DNA of 64,000 nt from Bacillota bacterium (GCA_023442465.1 JAEZZQ010000007.1:1-64000); one strand, 5' to 3'. Counted from the stretch's first letter, positions 7,632-15,982 are shown. Notes: a model not told the origin generated them from the sequence alone. Numbers and translations are program-made.

Positions 7632-8834
7632 CTATTCCACCATAACCGGATTCTCACTCACCTGCCAAGGAAGACCGAATTCGTTCAGCGCCTCCATGAA
7701 CGGGTCAGGGTCGAACTCTTCGATGTTATATACGCCTGCCTTATCCCATGTCTTCGTCATCAGCATCGCCGCGCCGATCATCGCAGGAACGCCGGTAGTA
7801 TAAGCGACTGCCTGAGAGCCCACTTCTTTATAGCATTCCTCATGATCGCATACATTATAAATGTAAACAGTCCTTTCTTTCCCGTCCTTCTTTCCCGTAA
7901 AAATACAGCCGATGTTCGTCTTACCCTTTGTACGGGGACCTAAGGATGCCGGGTCGGGAAGAACCGCTTTTAAAAACTGCAGAGGAACTATTTCTTTTCC
8001 TTCATACATGATTGGCTCTATGGAGGTCATGCCTACGTTTTCAAGGCATTTTAAATGAGTCAGATAGCTTTGTCCAAAGGTCATGAAGAAACGGATTCTC
8101 TTGATTCCCGGCATATTTAGGGCAAGGGATTCCAGCTCCTCATGATGAAGCAGATACATATCCTTCTCTCCCACCTCCGGGAAATTATAAACCCTTTTGA
8201 TTTCCATCGGTTCTGTCTCTACCCAATGTCCGTCCTCCCAGTAGGAACCTTTCGCAGATACTTCGCGAATATTGATCTCAGGGTTGAAGTTGGTGGCAAA
8301 AGGATAACCGTGGTCGCCTCCGTTGCAGTCCAGAATATCTATATAATTGATTTCATCGAAGTAATGCTTTAAGGCATATGCGGAAAACACTCCCGTGACT
8401 CCGGGGTCGAAACCACTTCCCAGAAGTGCAGTGATTCCTGCCTTTTCAAAGCGTTCCCTGTAAGCCCACTGCCACTTATACTCGAATTTCGCAGTATCCT
8501 CCGGCTCATAATTCGCCGTATCCACATAATTTGTTTTTGTAGCAAGGCACGCATCCATGATAGTGAGATCCTGATAAGGAAGTGCAAGGTTCAGCACCAC
8601 ATCAGGCTTTTCTTTTTCAATGAGCGCAATCAGCTCCTGCGTGTTATCCGCATCCACCTGCGCCGTGGTGATTTTTGCCTTTGTCGTTCCCTCTAATTTC
8701 TTCTTTACCGCCTCGCACTTCGACACAGTACGGCTGGCAATGCATATTTCCGTAAAAACATCGCTGTTTTGGCAGCATTTGTGAATTGCTACTCCGGCCA
8801 CGCCTCCGCAGCCAATAATCAATACTTTTCCCAT
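7632..8834 (-). CDS. Carboxy(nor)spermidine dehydrogenase (saccharopine dehydrogenase-like)
   Basis: The start at 8834 is chosen because AAGGAG abuts the earlier ATG at 8843 and sits nine bases from this one. The roughly 400-residue protein opens with an NADPH Rossmann motif, KVLIIGCGGVAGVAIH. The saccharopine-dehydrogenase-like substrate domain follows, with GSGFDPGVTGVFSAYA and DCNGGDHGYPFATNF. The family condenses putrescine with aspartate semialdehyde and reduces the imine to carboxyspermidine. It sits directly before nspC and after speB, which makes putrescine. A lysine-pathway saccharopine dehydrogenase is unlikely in this setting. Confidence 0.93.
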   Translation of the reverse strand: MGKVLIIGCGGVAGVAIHKCCQNSDVFTEICIASRTVSKCEAVKKKLEGTTKAKITTAQVDADNTQELIALIEKEKPDVVLNLALPYQDLTIMDACLATKTNYVDTANYEPEDTAKFEYKWQWAYRERFEKAGITALLGSGFDPGVTGVFSAYALKHYFDEINYIDILDCNGGDHGYPFATNFNPEINIREVSAKGSYWEDGHWVETEPMEIKRVYNFPEVGEKDMYLLHHEELESLALNMPGIKRIRFFMTFGQSYLTHLKCLENVGMTSIEPIMYEGKEIVPLQFLKAVLPDPASLGPRTKGKTNIGCIFTGKKDGKERTVYIYNVCDHEECYKEVGSQAVAYTTGVPAMIGAAMLMTKTWDKAGVYNIEEFDPDPFMEALNEFGLPWQVSENPVMVE

Positions 8835-8972
8835 GATAATCATCTCCTTTTATTCTTATGATTGTTTTATTGTAAAACTCATAATTTTCCTGTTTTTTTC
8901 ACCGAACCTGTATTTTTAAGGGGAGTTTTCCACAATACTTTGGTTTTTAACCCTATCCCTAAGGTTTTTGTT

Positions 8973-9827
8973 TCAGGAAAGAGCCAATAACAGCTCGCGT
9001 ACGATTTTTCCTGCCGTCGCCGTAGACACTCCGCTCGCGTCATATGAGGGACTTAGCTCATTCACATCGCATCCTACGATATGACAGCCCTTCACCGTTT
9101 TCAGCATCGCTTTCAGAAGTTCAAGGAAGCTTACTCCCCCTGCCTCCGGAGTTCCCGTCCCCGGAAATACCGAAGGGTCTAAGACATCCAGATCGATGGT
9201 AAAATAAACCGGCTTGCCTCTAAGCTTTGTTACTGTCTCTGTCAGATTATCGAAGTCGAACTTCCGCATCGCTACATGTCCCTCTTTTGCCCACTCGAAT
9301 TCCTCCCTGTCACCGGAGCGGATACCGAATTGATAAATTTTCCCGTCTCCCAGCAGTTCCCAGCTCCTTCTTAATACACAGGCATGAGAAAGCTTTACCC
9401 CCAGATATTCTTCCCGCAGATCCGCATGAGCGTCGAAATGCACGATATGCAAATCGGGATATGTGCGGACAGCCGCACGCACACTTCCCAGCGTTACCAA
9501 ATGTTCGCCGCCTATCATAAAGGGAATCTTTCCGTCTTTTATAATCATCTCTGTACGCTCCTCGATGGCTGCCAGAACTCTCTGCGTATCTCCAATGGGC
9601 AGCTCCAGATCTCCGCTGTCGAATACTTGGCAATCCAGCAAATCCTTATCCTGATAGGGGCTGTAGGTCTCCAGACCATAGGATTCATTTCGTATCGCCT
9701 GCGGGCCGAAACGGGTTCCCGGACGATATGAGGTGGTGGAATCGAAAGGCGATCCGAACAGTACAATTTTCGCTTCCTCATATTCCGCCTCACAGCCTAT
9801 AAAATTTACAATATTTTTATTCAACAT
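8973..9827 (-). CDS. speB: Agmatinase (ureohydrolase)
   Basis: The 284-residue protein has the arginase/agmatinase metal motifs: GGEHLVT, FDAHADLREEY and DLDVLDPSVFPGTGTPEAGG supply the dimanganese ligands. Agmatinase hydrolyses agmatine to putrescine and urea. The start overlaps the end of speE by 11 bases, so the two are translationally coupled. About 140 bases separate it from the next gene, the dehydrogenase; no clear terminator is visible there. Its neighbour speA makes agmatine, which favours agmatinase over arginase. Confidence 0.93.
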   Translation of the reverse strand: MLNKNIVNFIGCEAEYEEAKIVLFGSPFDSTTSYRPGTRFGPQAIRNESYGLETYSPYQDKDLLDCQVFDSGDLELPIGDTQRVLAAIEERTEMIIKDGKIPFMIGGEHLVTLGSVRAAVRTYPDLHIVHFDAHADLREEYLGVKLSHACVLRRSWELLGDGKIYQFGIRSGDREEFEWAKEGHVAMRKFDFDNLTETVTKLRGKPVYFTIDLDVLDPSVFPGTGTPEAGGVSFLELLKAMLKTVKGCHIVGCDVNELSPSYDASGVSTATAGKIVRELLLALS

Positions 9828-10668
9828 CCTTCACCAACTCCTCCACATATGCCGGAAGCGCAAACATCCCCTGATGCAGCCTCGGCAAATAATATCTCGT
9901 AGGTATCCCCTTTAACGTCCAGGTCACTCCGTCCAAATCATTCAGCGGATGATACTGCTTCGAAGCAAAGCCGAACAGCCAGTGTCCCGAAGGATAGGAT
10001 GGTATGTGCGCCTGATAAATTTTGCTGATGGGAAAGGACTCTATAATCCGTTTGTGCATCCGCTGGCATTGAAAAGCTTCTTCTTTGTAAAAAGGACTTT
10101 CATGCTGGTTAATCATCACTCCGTCGCTATGAAGGGCGTTGTAGCAGTTGCCATAGAATTCCTTTGTAAAAAGCCCCTCGCCCGGCCCGAATGGATTGGG
10201 CGAATCTATGATAATCAAATCATATACATCCGATTTCGAGCGAACGAACCGCAGGCCGTCCTCGTTGAAAATACTTACCCTCGGGTCATTCATGCTGCAC
10301 GCCATCTGGGGAAAAAACTTACGGCATACCTCAATCAAGAGAGGGTCGGCTTCCACCACATCGATTTTCTCCAGGGCATCGTATTTTACCAGCTCTCTTA
10401 CGATACCTCCGTCGCCGCCGCCAATGACCAGCACTTTTTCCACATGGGGATGAACCGCCATGGGAACATGGGTTATCATCTCATGATAGATGAACTCATC
10501 CTTTTCGGTCAGCATCAGATCGCCGTCCGCTACCAGAATTCTTCCGAACTCCTTGGATTCCAGAACATCGATTCTCTGAAATTCACTTTGCGCACTGAAA
10601 AGCTGCTGCTCCACGCGAATCGACAGCTTCACATTGTCCGTATGCTCATCCGAAAACCACATTTCCAT
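9817..10668 (-). CDS. speE: Spermidine synthase-family aminopropyltransferase
   Basis: The 283-residue protein has the spermidine synthase fold. VLVIGGGDGGIVRELVKY is the decarboxylated-AdoMet binding loop, and DVVEADPLLIEVCRKFFPQ follows. IIIDSPNPFGPGEGLFTKEFY contains the catalytic aspartate region (residues about 153-173). A short N-terminal beta domain starts MEMWFSDEHTDNVKLS. It normally transfers an aminopropyl group to putrescine. No speD (AdoMet decarboxylase) is in this operon, while a complete carboxyspermidine route is. Either speD is elsewhere or this enzyme has another acceptor. It lies 14 bases after speA and overlaps speB. Confidence 0.92.
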   Translation of the reverse strand: MEMWFSDEHTDNVKLSIRVEQQLFSAQSEFQRIDVLESKEFGRILVADGDLMLTEKDEFIYHEMITHVPMAVHPHVEKVLVIGGGDGGIVRELVKYDALEKIDVVEADPLLIEVCRKFFPQMACSMNDPRVSIFNEDGLRFVRSKSDVYDLIIIDSPNPFGPGEGLFTKEFYGNCYNALHSDGVMINQHESPFYKEEAFQCQRMHKRIIESFPISKIYQAHIPSYPSGHWLFGFASKQYHPLNDLDGVTWTLKGIPTRYYLPRLHQGMFALPAYVEELVKDVE

Positions 10669-10682
10669 AATAATCTGCCTCC

Positions 10683-12173
10683 TTACACATGTTTCAATAC
10701 ATTCAAGTATTCAATGTCCGCATCCTCAGGGCCGGTCATGGAACAGCCCTTTTCCTTCGCGTACAGTATATATTCTATAATTCCCTTGGTAATCATTTCT
10801 CCCGGTGCCAGAATCGGGATTCCCGGCGGATAGCACATCACGAACTCGCTGCATACCCTGCCCTCCGTGGCTTCAAGGGGGAGAGATTCCTTTTCCGCAT
10901 AAAAGGATTCCTGGGGCGTAGTTACCACATAGGGATCCATATATTCCTGCGTTAGCATTCCCGCCTTATCCTTCTGATAGCATCGTTTCACCTCCGCCAA
11001 GGCGCTTACCAGCCTCTCCACTTCCTGCCTGCGGTCTCCGATAGAAAGATAAGCAAGGATATTTCCGATGTCTCCGAATTCAATCTGAATGTCGTACTCA
11101 TCTCTCAGTATGTCGTAGACCTCGATTCCCGCCAGACCGATTTCCAGCGTATGAACAGACAGCTTCGTGCTGTCAAAATCATAAATGCTGTTTCCGTTTA
11201 TCAATTCTCTGGAAAATGCATAATACCCGCCGATTGCATTGATTTCGCCTCTGGCGTAGTCCGCAATCTCTATGACCTTGGCAAAGGATTCCCGTCCCCG
11301 AAGAGCGAGATTACGTCTCGATATATCCAGACTCGAAAGCAGCAAATAGGAGCCGCTGGTTGTCTGCGTCAGGTTGATGATCTGGCGCACATGGCCCTCG
11401 TTCATATTGGCGCCGATTAAGAGCAAAGAGCTCTGTGTCAGGCTTCCCCCTGACTTATGCATACTTACAGAGGACATATCCGCTCCGGCGTCCATGGCTG
11501 AGACCGGCATGTTCTCGCCAAAATACAGATGGGTTCCATGTGCCTCGTCCGCAAGTACCTTCATGCCGTGGTCATGGGCGAGCTTCACGATGGTCCGAAG
11601 GTCAGAGCATATGCCGTAATAGGTGGGATTGTTCACTAACACTGCCACAGCGTCCGGGTGGCTTATAATTGCCTGTTCCACCTGAGATACCCTCATTCCA
11701 AGAGAAATTCCCAGATTCTTATCCACATCGGGATTCACGTATACCGGCTTGGCGCCGCAGAGCACCAGTGCGTTAATTACACTTCTATGCACATTTCTGG
11801 GCAGGATGATTTTATCTCCCTTTTTGCAGCAGGAAAGCACCATCGCCTGCACTGCGGATGTAGTTCCTCCCACCATGAGAAACGCATGATTCGCATGGAA
11901 TGCTTCCGCAGCCAGCTCCTCCGCTTCCCTGATGACGGAAACAGGATGGCACAGATTGTCTAACGGCTTCATGGAATTCACGTCGATGCCCACGCACTTT
12001 TCCCCCAACAGCTCCACCAACTCAGGATTCCCTCTTCCGTGTTTGTGTCCCGGAACATCAAAGGGCACTATCCTCATTCTTCGAAAGCGTTTCAGCGCTT
12101 CATAAATTGGGGCCTCTTCTTGCGACAGCCTCCTTGCAGCGCTGTTTTCATCATCCATGGGTAATTTTTCCAT
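10683..12173 (-). CDS. speA: Arginine decarboxylase (Orn/Lys/Arg decarboxylase, fold type I)
   Basis: The 496-residue PLP protein matches the Bacillus SpeA type in length and order. GHKHGRGNPELVELLG is near the N-terminus. GGTTSAVQAMVLSCCKKGDKI follows (reported as positions 102-122). DEAHGTHLYF and SVSMHKSGGSLTQSS carry the PLP aspartate and lysine. The C-terminal PPGIPILAPGE is typical. The family includes arginine, lysine and ornithine decarboxylases. The operon with agmatinase indicates arginine, giving agmatine. It is the first gene of the polyamine operon. Upstream lie a strong terminator, a structured RNA candidate and a small ORF, suggesting leader control. Confidence 0.93.
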   Translation of the reverse strand: MEKLPMDDENSAARRLSQEEAPIYEALKRFRRMRIVPFDVPGHKHGRGNPELVELLGEKCVGIDVNSMKPLDNLCHPVSVIREAEELAAEAFHANHAFLMVGGTTSAVQAMVLSCCKKGDKIILPRNVHRSVINALVLCGAKPVYVNPDVDKNLGISLGMRVSQVEQAIISHPDAVAVLVNNPTYYGICSDLRTIVKLAHDHGMKVLADEAHGTHLYFGENMPVSAMDAGADMSSVSMHKSGGSLTQSSLLLIGANMNEGHVRQIINLTQTTSGSYLLLSSLDISRRNLALRGRESFAKVIEIADYARGEINAIGGYYAFSRELINGNSIYDFDSTKLSVHTLEIGLAGIEVYDILRDEYDIQIEFGDIGNILAYLSIGDRRQEVERLVSALAEVKRCYQKDKAGMLTQEYMDPYVVTTPQESFYAEKESLPLEATEGRVCSEFVMCYPPGIPILAPGEMITKGIIEYILYAKEKGCSMTGPEDADIEYLNVLKHV

Positions 12174-12276
12174 AACAATTCCCTCTCTCTCTTTACTTTA
12201 GCCAATACATTCCCGTCTATGCATGCGCCCCCTTCAGAAGGGGTCTTTATGTAATAAGATTTTTATTGCATAAAAA

Positions 12277-12540
12277 AAGGCAGGAATGCATATACATCAT
12301 TCCTACCTTGCGTTTTTTCTGTTCGCTATCAAAGTCTTCCGCCCTCGCTCTCCTTTTCCATAAAGTTCTTCACCTAAACCACCGATTCTGCCGGAGGGTC
12401 ATGGAAGCTTCTTTCAGTCGGGATAACCGGATTCGACGCTTTTCGAGGGTGCCTGGATTAACAGGGGGTACTCCCCCTATCCTATGCCCGCTCTTTGACA
12501 AACCGCATCGCAATTCGCTTGTTAAGGACAGAAAAATCAT
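12277..12540 (-). ncRNA. Candidate structured RNA with intrinsic terminator, upstream of speA
   Basis: Read on the minus strand, the segment folds into nested helices. Nine bases pair between 12528-12536 and 12314-12322. Seven pair between 12493-12499 and 12328-12334. CCCTCG/CGAGGG pairs 12444-12449 with 12342-12347. A GGAT-GGGGG hairpin occupies 12455-12482. It ends in a terminator (AAGGTAGGAATG pairing with CATTCCTGCCTT, 12277-12309) followed directly by seven T. It matches no leader I recognise: it is not a T-box, SRP RNA, RNase P RNA or tmRNA. It could be a stand-alone small RNA or an attenuator for the polyamine operon. Confidence 0.5.
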
Positions 12541-12674
12541 TTTATTATTCAGCATTACAGATATTCAGGTTCTCGAGTCTATATAGCAAATATTTCACTT
12601 TTAATACTCTTATTGACCGTTTCACAAGTTGATGTGTCGTATACACACTGGTTAACTGGTTATAAGTAACCAAC

Positions 12675-12737
12675 TTATAAAATTTGAGCTCCTAACTCAA
12701 TCAATAATGCAGCCTTAGCTGCCATAAATATTTGCAT
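12675..12737 (-). CDS. 20-residue small ORF with its own promoter and ribosome site
   Basis: The ORF encodes MQIFMAAKAALLIELGAQIL. GGAG lies five bases before the ATG (12743-12746). A TTGCAA-17-TATAAT promoter ends about 45 bases upstream. The peptide is short, hydrophobic and amphipathic if helical, with one lysine and one glutamate. This is the general character of small membrane-active peptides or leader peptides. It sits between the CAT-like gene and the structured RNA before speA. It could be a regulatory leader peptide for that region, a toxin-like peptide, or a chance ORF. No function is claimed. Confidence 0.45.
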   Translation of the reverse strand: MQIFMAAKAALLIELGAQIL

Positions 12738-12780
12738 GGAAACTCCAACCTTACGTATATCTGCATTCCATACGCGTTTT

Positions 12781-12809
12781 ATTATACTTTTAGTTTTTCA
12801 TAATTGCAA
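12781..12809 (-). promoter_or_regulatory. Promoter of the 20-residue ORF
   Basis: On the minus strand TTGCAA (12804-12809) and TATAAT (12781-12786) are exactly 17 bases apart, just beyond the stop codon of the CAT-like gene. It can drive the small ORF and possibly the structured RNA downstream. Confidence 0.65.
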
Positions 12810-12826
12810 GCATTTTTTTAGAGAAT

Positions 12827-13456
12827 TTAATATTCCTTCTCGAGGCTCCGGGACAGACTTTCGTAAAAATCTGCTATCTGTTTTCCATCTATCAGGGAAT
12901 GATGAGCCAGTACGCTTACCGGAAGCATAACCCTGCCTTCTTCTGTAAAATATTTTCCCCACGTGATTCTTGGATTGGAATCAGCGGGAAAGGGCACCGG
13001 CTGTATCAACGACGTATAGCTTACCCATGGCAGGCAGGAAATGAAAAGGAGGGAATTCGGATCGCTTTCCTCCTCCAAGCCTCCGCTTATGAGTACCTGT
13101 TCCTGATTTCTTGCAGTTTCTTCCAAAAATTCCGCAAAGCCAAGAGTAGGGTCAGCCTCGCAGTAGGCATAGGTGCCATCCGCCTTCATGACCGTATGGG
13201 AGGTCTTGCAGAATTCATATTCCACAATTCCATCTCCGTCAATCCGCTGCCGGAATTCTTTTACCGAATTCGCCGCATTGCCCACTGCATAAAGCAGATA
13301 TAGAAAGGAGGACTGTCCATTCTCCTTAGCCTTGCCTACAGCCTGCGTGATATCCACATTCGACGTCAGGCCCACGTATGGGTAGCCCATAGAGCGAAAA
13401 TAGTCAAAATGTGCTTTCCTCGGGTATGTCTCCATATCTACCTTTTGTATATACAT
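12827..13456 (-). CDS. Chloramphenicol acetyltransferase-family (CatA-like) acyltransferase
   Basis: The ATG at 13456 follows GAGGAG at normal spacing, giving 209 residues; an upstream ATG at 13486 has none. The protein opens YPRKAHFDYFRSM as CAT enzymes do. It has KTSHTVMKADGTYAYCEAD in the middle and LPWVSYTSLIQPVPFPADSN around 145-165. It ends with the catalytic HHSLIDGKQIADFY, the HHxxxDG motif. The usual substrate is chloramphenicol with acetyl-CoA. The HHSLIDG variant differs from the canonical HHAVCDG, so the natural acceptor may differ. It follows the alcohol dehydrogenase gene by 37 bases. Resistance should not be assumed. Confidence 0.88.
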   Translation of the reverse strand: MYIQKVDMETYPRKAHFDYFRSMGYPYVGLTSNVDITQAVGKAKENGQSSFLYLLYAVGNAANSVKEFRQRIDGDGIVEYEFCKTSHTVMKADGTYAYCEADPTLGFAEFLEETARNQEQVLISGGLEEESDPNSLLFISCLPWVSYTSLIQPVPFPADSNPRITWGKYFTEEGRVMLPVSVLAHHSLIDGKQIADFYESLSRSLEKEY

Positions 13457-13493
13457 AGCTTTCTCCTCGTTCTGATGTGATATCATTTAGTTT

Positions 13494-14669
13494 TTACAGC
13501 ATCAGACGGTAAATAGCAGCGACATCCCTTTCTCCCAGTTTGGCAAAGCCTCCTATCGTTCCGGTTCGGCCATCGCCATAGCAGGCAGTATGGGCCATTT
13601 TCTCTATGTCTTCCTCCTTCGCCCCAAGTCCTGTAAAATCGGAAGGCATTCCTATGGATGTCCAAAATCTTCTAAGCGCTGCAATTCCTGCCTTCGCTGT
13701 ATTCTCGGGATTCATAAAATCCATCTCGCACCCCCATACACGGACTGCGAGCTGCGCAAAACGGTTTACGTCGTGTTTCATATTATACTGCATCCATGCA
13801 GGAAATACTACCGCTAATCCCGCTCCGTGTGCGCAATCGTAAATTGCGGAAAGCTCATGCTCGATATCGTGGCTCGCCCAGTCTTGTACTCTTCCGACTC
13901 CGCAGGAATTGTTGTGAGCCATCATTCCTGCCCACATAATATTAGCCTGCGCCTGATAATTGTTAGGGTCCTCTATTACGCGGGGGCCTTCCTTGATTAC
14001 AGTCAGAAGCAAGCCCTCTATCATTCTATCGGTTACCTCCACCTCCGTGGTAGTGGTAAAATAACGCTCAAATAAGTGTGCCATAATATCCGTGATTCCA
14101 CAGGCAATTTGAAAAGGAGGAAGGGTCTGGGTCAAGGCAGGATTTAGAATAGAAAATGCCGGACGTAAAGCCTCTCCCGTAGCACCCCTCTTATACATCC
14201 CATCCTCGTTAGTAATAACCGAATCCGGCGATCCTTCACTCCCCGCCGCAGATATCGTAAGTATAGTTCCTATGGGAAGCGCCTTTGTCACTGATTTTCC
14301 CTGGTAGAAATCCCAGAAATCTCCATCGTAAGCAACACCTGCAGCTATCGCCTTGGAGGAATCTATAGTGCTTCCGCCGCCTACTGCGAGAACAAAGTCT
14401 ACATTTTCTTCCCTGCACAGCTCAATACCCTCATAAACCAAACCACTTCTGGGATTCGGCTTAACGCCGCCCAATTCTACGAAGTCTATGCCTTCCGCTT
14501 TCAGAGAAAGCTTTACTCTGTCCAGAAGGCCGGAGCGTATTACAGAGCCGCCGCCATAATGAATCAGAACCTTTTTACCGCCGAAGCGCTTTACATAATG
14601 TCCGGTTCTCGTTTCTTCTTCTTTACCAAAAACAAAATAAGTAGGGCTGTAAAATACAAAATTTTCCAT
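13494..14669 (-). CDS. Iron-containing alcohol dehydrogenase (butanol dehydrogenase-like)
   Basis: The 391-residue protein starts MENFVFYSPTYFVFGKEEE, as clostridial NADPH-dependent butanol dehydrogenases and YqhD do. GGGS motifs (LIHYGGGSVI, VGGGSTIDSSKA) bind the cofactor. GITDIMAHLFERY and the histidines of DWASHDIEHELSAIYDCAHG supply the iron site. It interconverts aldehydes and alcohols in the cytoplasm, either fermentatively or to detoxify aldehydes. It lies downstream of a hairpin after cheX and upstream of the CAT-like gene, perhaps co-transcribed with it. The physiological substrate is unknown. Confidence 0.93.
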   Translation of the reverse strand: MENFVFYSPTYFVFGKEEETRTGHYVKRFGGKKVLIHYGGGSVIRSGLLDRVKLSLKAEGIDFVELGGVKPNPRSGLVYEGIELCREENVDFVLAVGGGSTIDSSKAIAAGVAYDGDFWDFYQGKSVTKALPIGTILTISAAGSEGSPDSVITNEDGMYKRGATGEALRPAFSILNPALTQTLPPFQIACGITDIMAHLFERYFTTTTEVEVTDRMIEGLLLTVIKEGPRVIEDPNNYQAQANIMWAGMMAHNNSCGVGRVQDWASHDIEHELSAIYDCAHGAGLAVVFPAWMQYNMKHDVNRFAQLAVRVWGCEMDFMNPENTAKAGIAALRRFWTSIGMPSDFTGLGAKEEDIEKMAHTACYGDGRTGTIGGFAKLGERDVAAIYRLML

Positions 14670-14706
14670 GGGGTTCTCCTTCCACTTTCCTAATTATATA
14701 ACAAAT

Positions 14707-14734
14707 GGCGTATTTCCATGACAGAAAATACGCC
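14707..14734 (-). terminator. Hairpin after cheX
   Basis: GGCGTATTT at the left pairs with AAATACGCC at the right. On the minus strand it follows cheX and precedes the alcohol dehydrogenase gene. The T-run is weak. Confidence 0.55.
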
Positions 14735-14776
14735 TTATGCCTTCGTTCTTCATTTCTTCATTCCTGAATGGTCCGC

Positions 14777-15220
14777 CTATTTTGCGGCAGGCTTCAGTAT
14801 GATGTCCAGGCAAACGTCTCCTGCAGGGGTGGTGATACAACAGGTCGTATAACCGTCTCTTTTCTCCGTTTTACGCGGTACCGGCGGCAATATGTCGCAT
14901 TTCACGTCTTCCTGAGCAAACATAGTAAGTACGTTACCGCTGATTATGTTCGCTATCTCAGAAATAGCAGAGATTACGAACTCGTCCACGGTATCCATTT
15001 CCAGCCCGCTCATGATATTTACCATGCCAAGAGATGTAGTGCGCGGAAAGCGGTAAACAACATCGCCCTCCATTTCTCCTATGATTCCGACAGAAATATC
15101 CAGATCGTCTTCATTTTCAAATTTTTCCGAGGAAAGTTCATCGATATCGGTAATATCCAGCATTAATTGAAATACATTACGGGTAGCTTCCAAAAATGGT
15201 TTGTAAAGATTATATGCCAT
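14777..15220 (-). CDS. cheX: CheX-like CheY-P phosphatase
   Basis: The 147-residue protein has the CheC/CheX core. SAISEIANIISGNVLTMF near residue 85 contains the E-x-x-N catalytic pair, and the flanking beta strands include GEMEGDVVYRF. CheX is a dimer that dephosphorylates CheY-P and so helps adaptation. The start overlaps the end of the hemerythrin gene by 11 bases, so the two are coupled. Two chemoreceptor genes elsewhere in the window fit a motile cell. A general CheC-like role cannot be excluded. Confidence 0.88.
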   Translation of the reverse strand: MAYNLYKPFLEATRNVFQLMLDITDIDELSSEKFENEDDLDISVGIIGEMEGDVVYRFPRTTSLGMVNIMSGLEMDTVDEFVISAISEIANIISGNVLTMFAQEDVKCDILPPVPRKTEKRDGYTTCCITTPAGDVCLDIILKPAAK

Positions 15221-15638
15221 CTCCTGATACCCCCTTTTTTATTGCATAATCAGCAATATGCTGGTCTTCTGCGGCAACGTGGTTAATCAGCCAGGAGAGG
15301 AGTTTGCCTCCGAATTGCTGCATCAGCTGCTCGTCAAATCCGCTTCTCTCATATTCTTCCGTAACCTTTACCACATAACTAACCATATCATCGTGTATTT
15401 TCTTATGCGCTTCGTAACCGGGGTATCCGATTTCTTTCTGGTATTCTTCTTCATCGCGGAAATGTTCTACCACATAGCCGTTCATGAATTCCAGCGTTTC
15501 GTTGACCTTTTTTACCTTTTCTTCCCAGGTAACGGAAGAGCGCAGAGTCTGCACAAATGCGTCAACACGCCGGAACAGCTCTTTATGCTGCTCATCGATT
15601 AGCTGAACGCCCAGCTCATACTTATCCTTCCAAATCAT
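15210..15638 (-). CDS. Bacteriohemerythrin
   Basis: The 142-residue four-helix protein carries the di-iron signature. DEQHKELF near residue 18, the HFRDEE helix, YEAHKKIHDD and LINHVAAEDQH give the expected His/Glu/Asp ligands. Such proteins bind O2 reversibly. Single-domain forms in anaerobes store, deliver or sense oxygen. Here it is first in a two-gene unit with cheX, suggesting oxygen input to motility. A TTGAAT-17-TATAAT promoter lies about 65 bases upstream. Confidence 0.93.
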   Translation of the reverse strand: MIWKDKYELGVQLIDEQHKELFRRVDAFVQTLRSSVTWEEKVKKVNETLEFMNGYVVEHFRDEEEYQKEIGYPGYEAHKKIHDDMVSYVVKVTEEYERSGFDEQLMQQFGGKLLSWLINHVAAEDQHIADYAIKKGVSGDGI

Positions 15639-15702
15639 AGTATCTCGTCCTTTCTTATCCTGTTATTGCAATACTTCCGTTCTTATTCCGATACTGATTA
15701 AA

Positions 15703-15731
15703 ATTATACTCCATGTAAGTTATTAATTCAA
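15703..15731 (-). promoter_or_regulatory. Promoter of the hemerythrin-cheX operon
   Basis: TTGAAT (15726-15731) and TATAAT (15703-15708) on the minus strand are 17 bases apart, upstream of the hemerythrin start with AAAGGA near the ATG. Confidence 0.7.
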
Positions 15732-15817
15732 TTCATTTCCGTGACTTTTGTACTATTTTTGGCGATAATTTTTTGATGCTATTTTATTTTTTGAACAAAA
15801 ACGCTGGCCCCGGTTCT

Positions 15818-15940
15818 TTAGAAGCTTATAACCTGCGGCTCATTTGTAATTGAATAGAATGTGGCGGTAGCATCTTTAAAGTAAAGCACTTGTGTGTTTC
15901 CGTCATCCACCGCATACATGCTTTTTCTATTTCCATGCAC
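15818..15940 (-). CDS. Possible small protein of 33-40 residues
   Basis: The frame from GTG 15940 (or ATG 15919) ends with VLYFKDATATFYSI and TNEPQVISF. GGGAGG lies four bases before the GTG, and a strong TTGACG-17-TATAAT promoter lies 43 bases upstream, which argues that the stretch is transcribed. A second frame from the ATG at 15936 has better ribosome spacing but an unlikely composition (many Met, Cys and His). I recognise no family. This is the only gene-like content between the hemerythrin and leuA genes. Confidence 0.35.
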   Translation of the reverse strand: MHGNRKSMYAVDDGNTQVLYFKDATATFYSITNEPQVISF

Positions 15941-15982
15941 TTTCCCTCCCGAACCTATGGTTTTCCTATATGTTTACTAGAT

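Noticed and set aside
9949..10833. 294-codon frame opposite speE and the 3' end of speA
   Set aside because: The opposite strand encodes well-conserved enzymes; this is a reading-frame shadow.
15834..15936. Alternative frame MEIEKACMRW within the small transcribed region
   Set aside because: Ribosome spacing is good but the product is rich in Met, His and Cys and looks unlike a protein; the overlapping frame ending QVISF is more plausible. Neither is certain.
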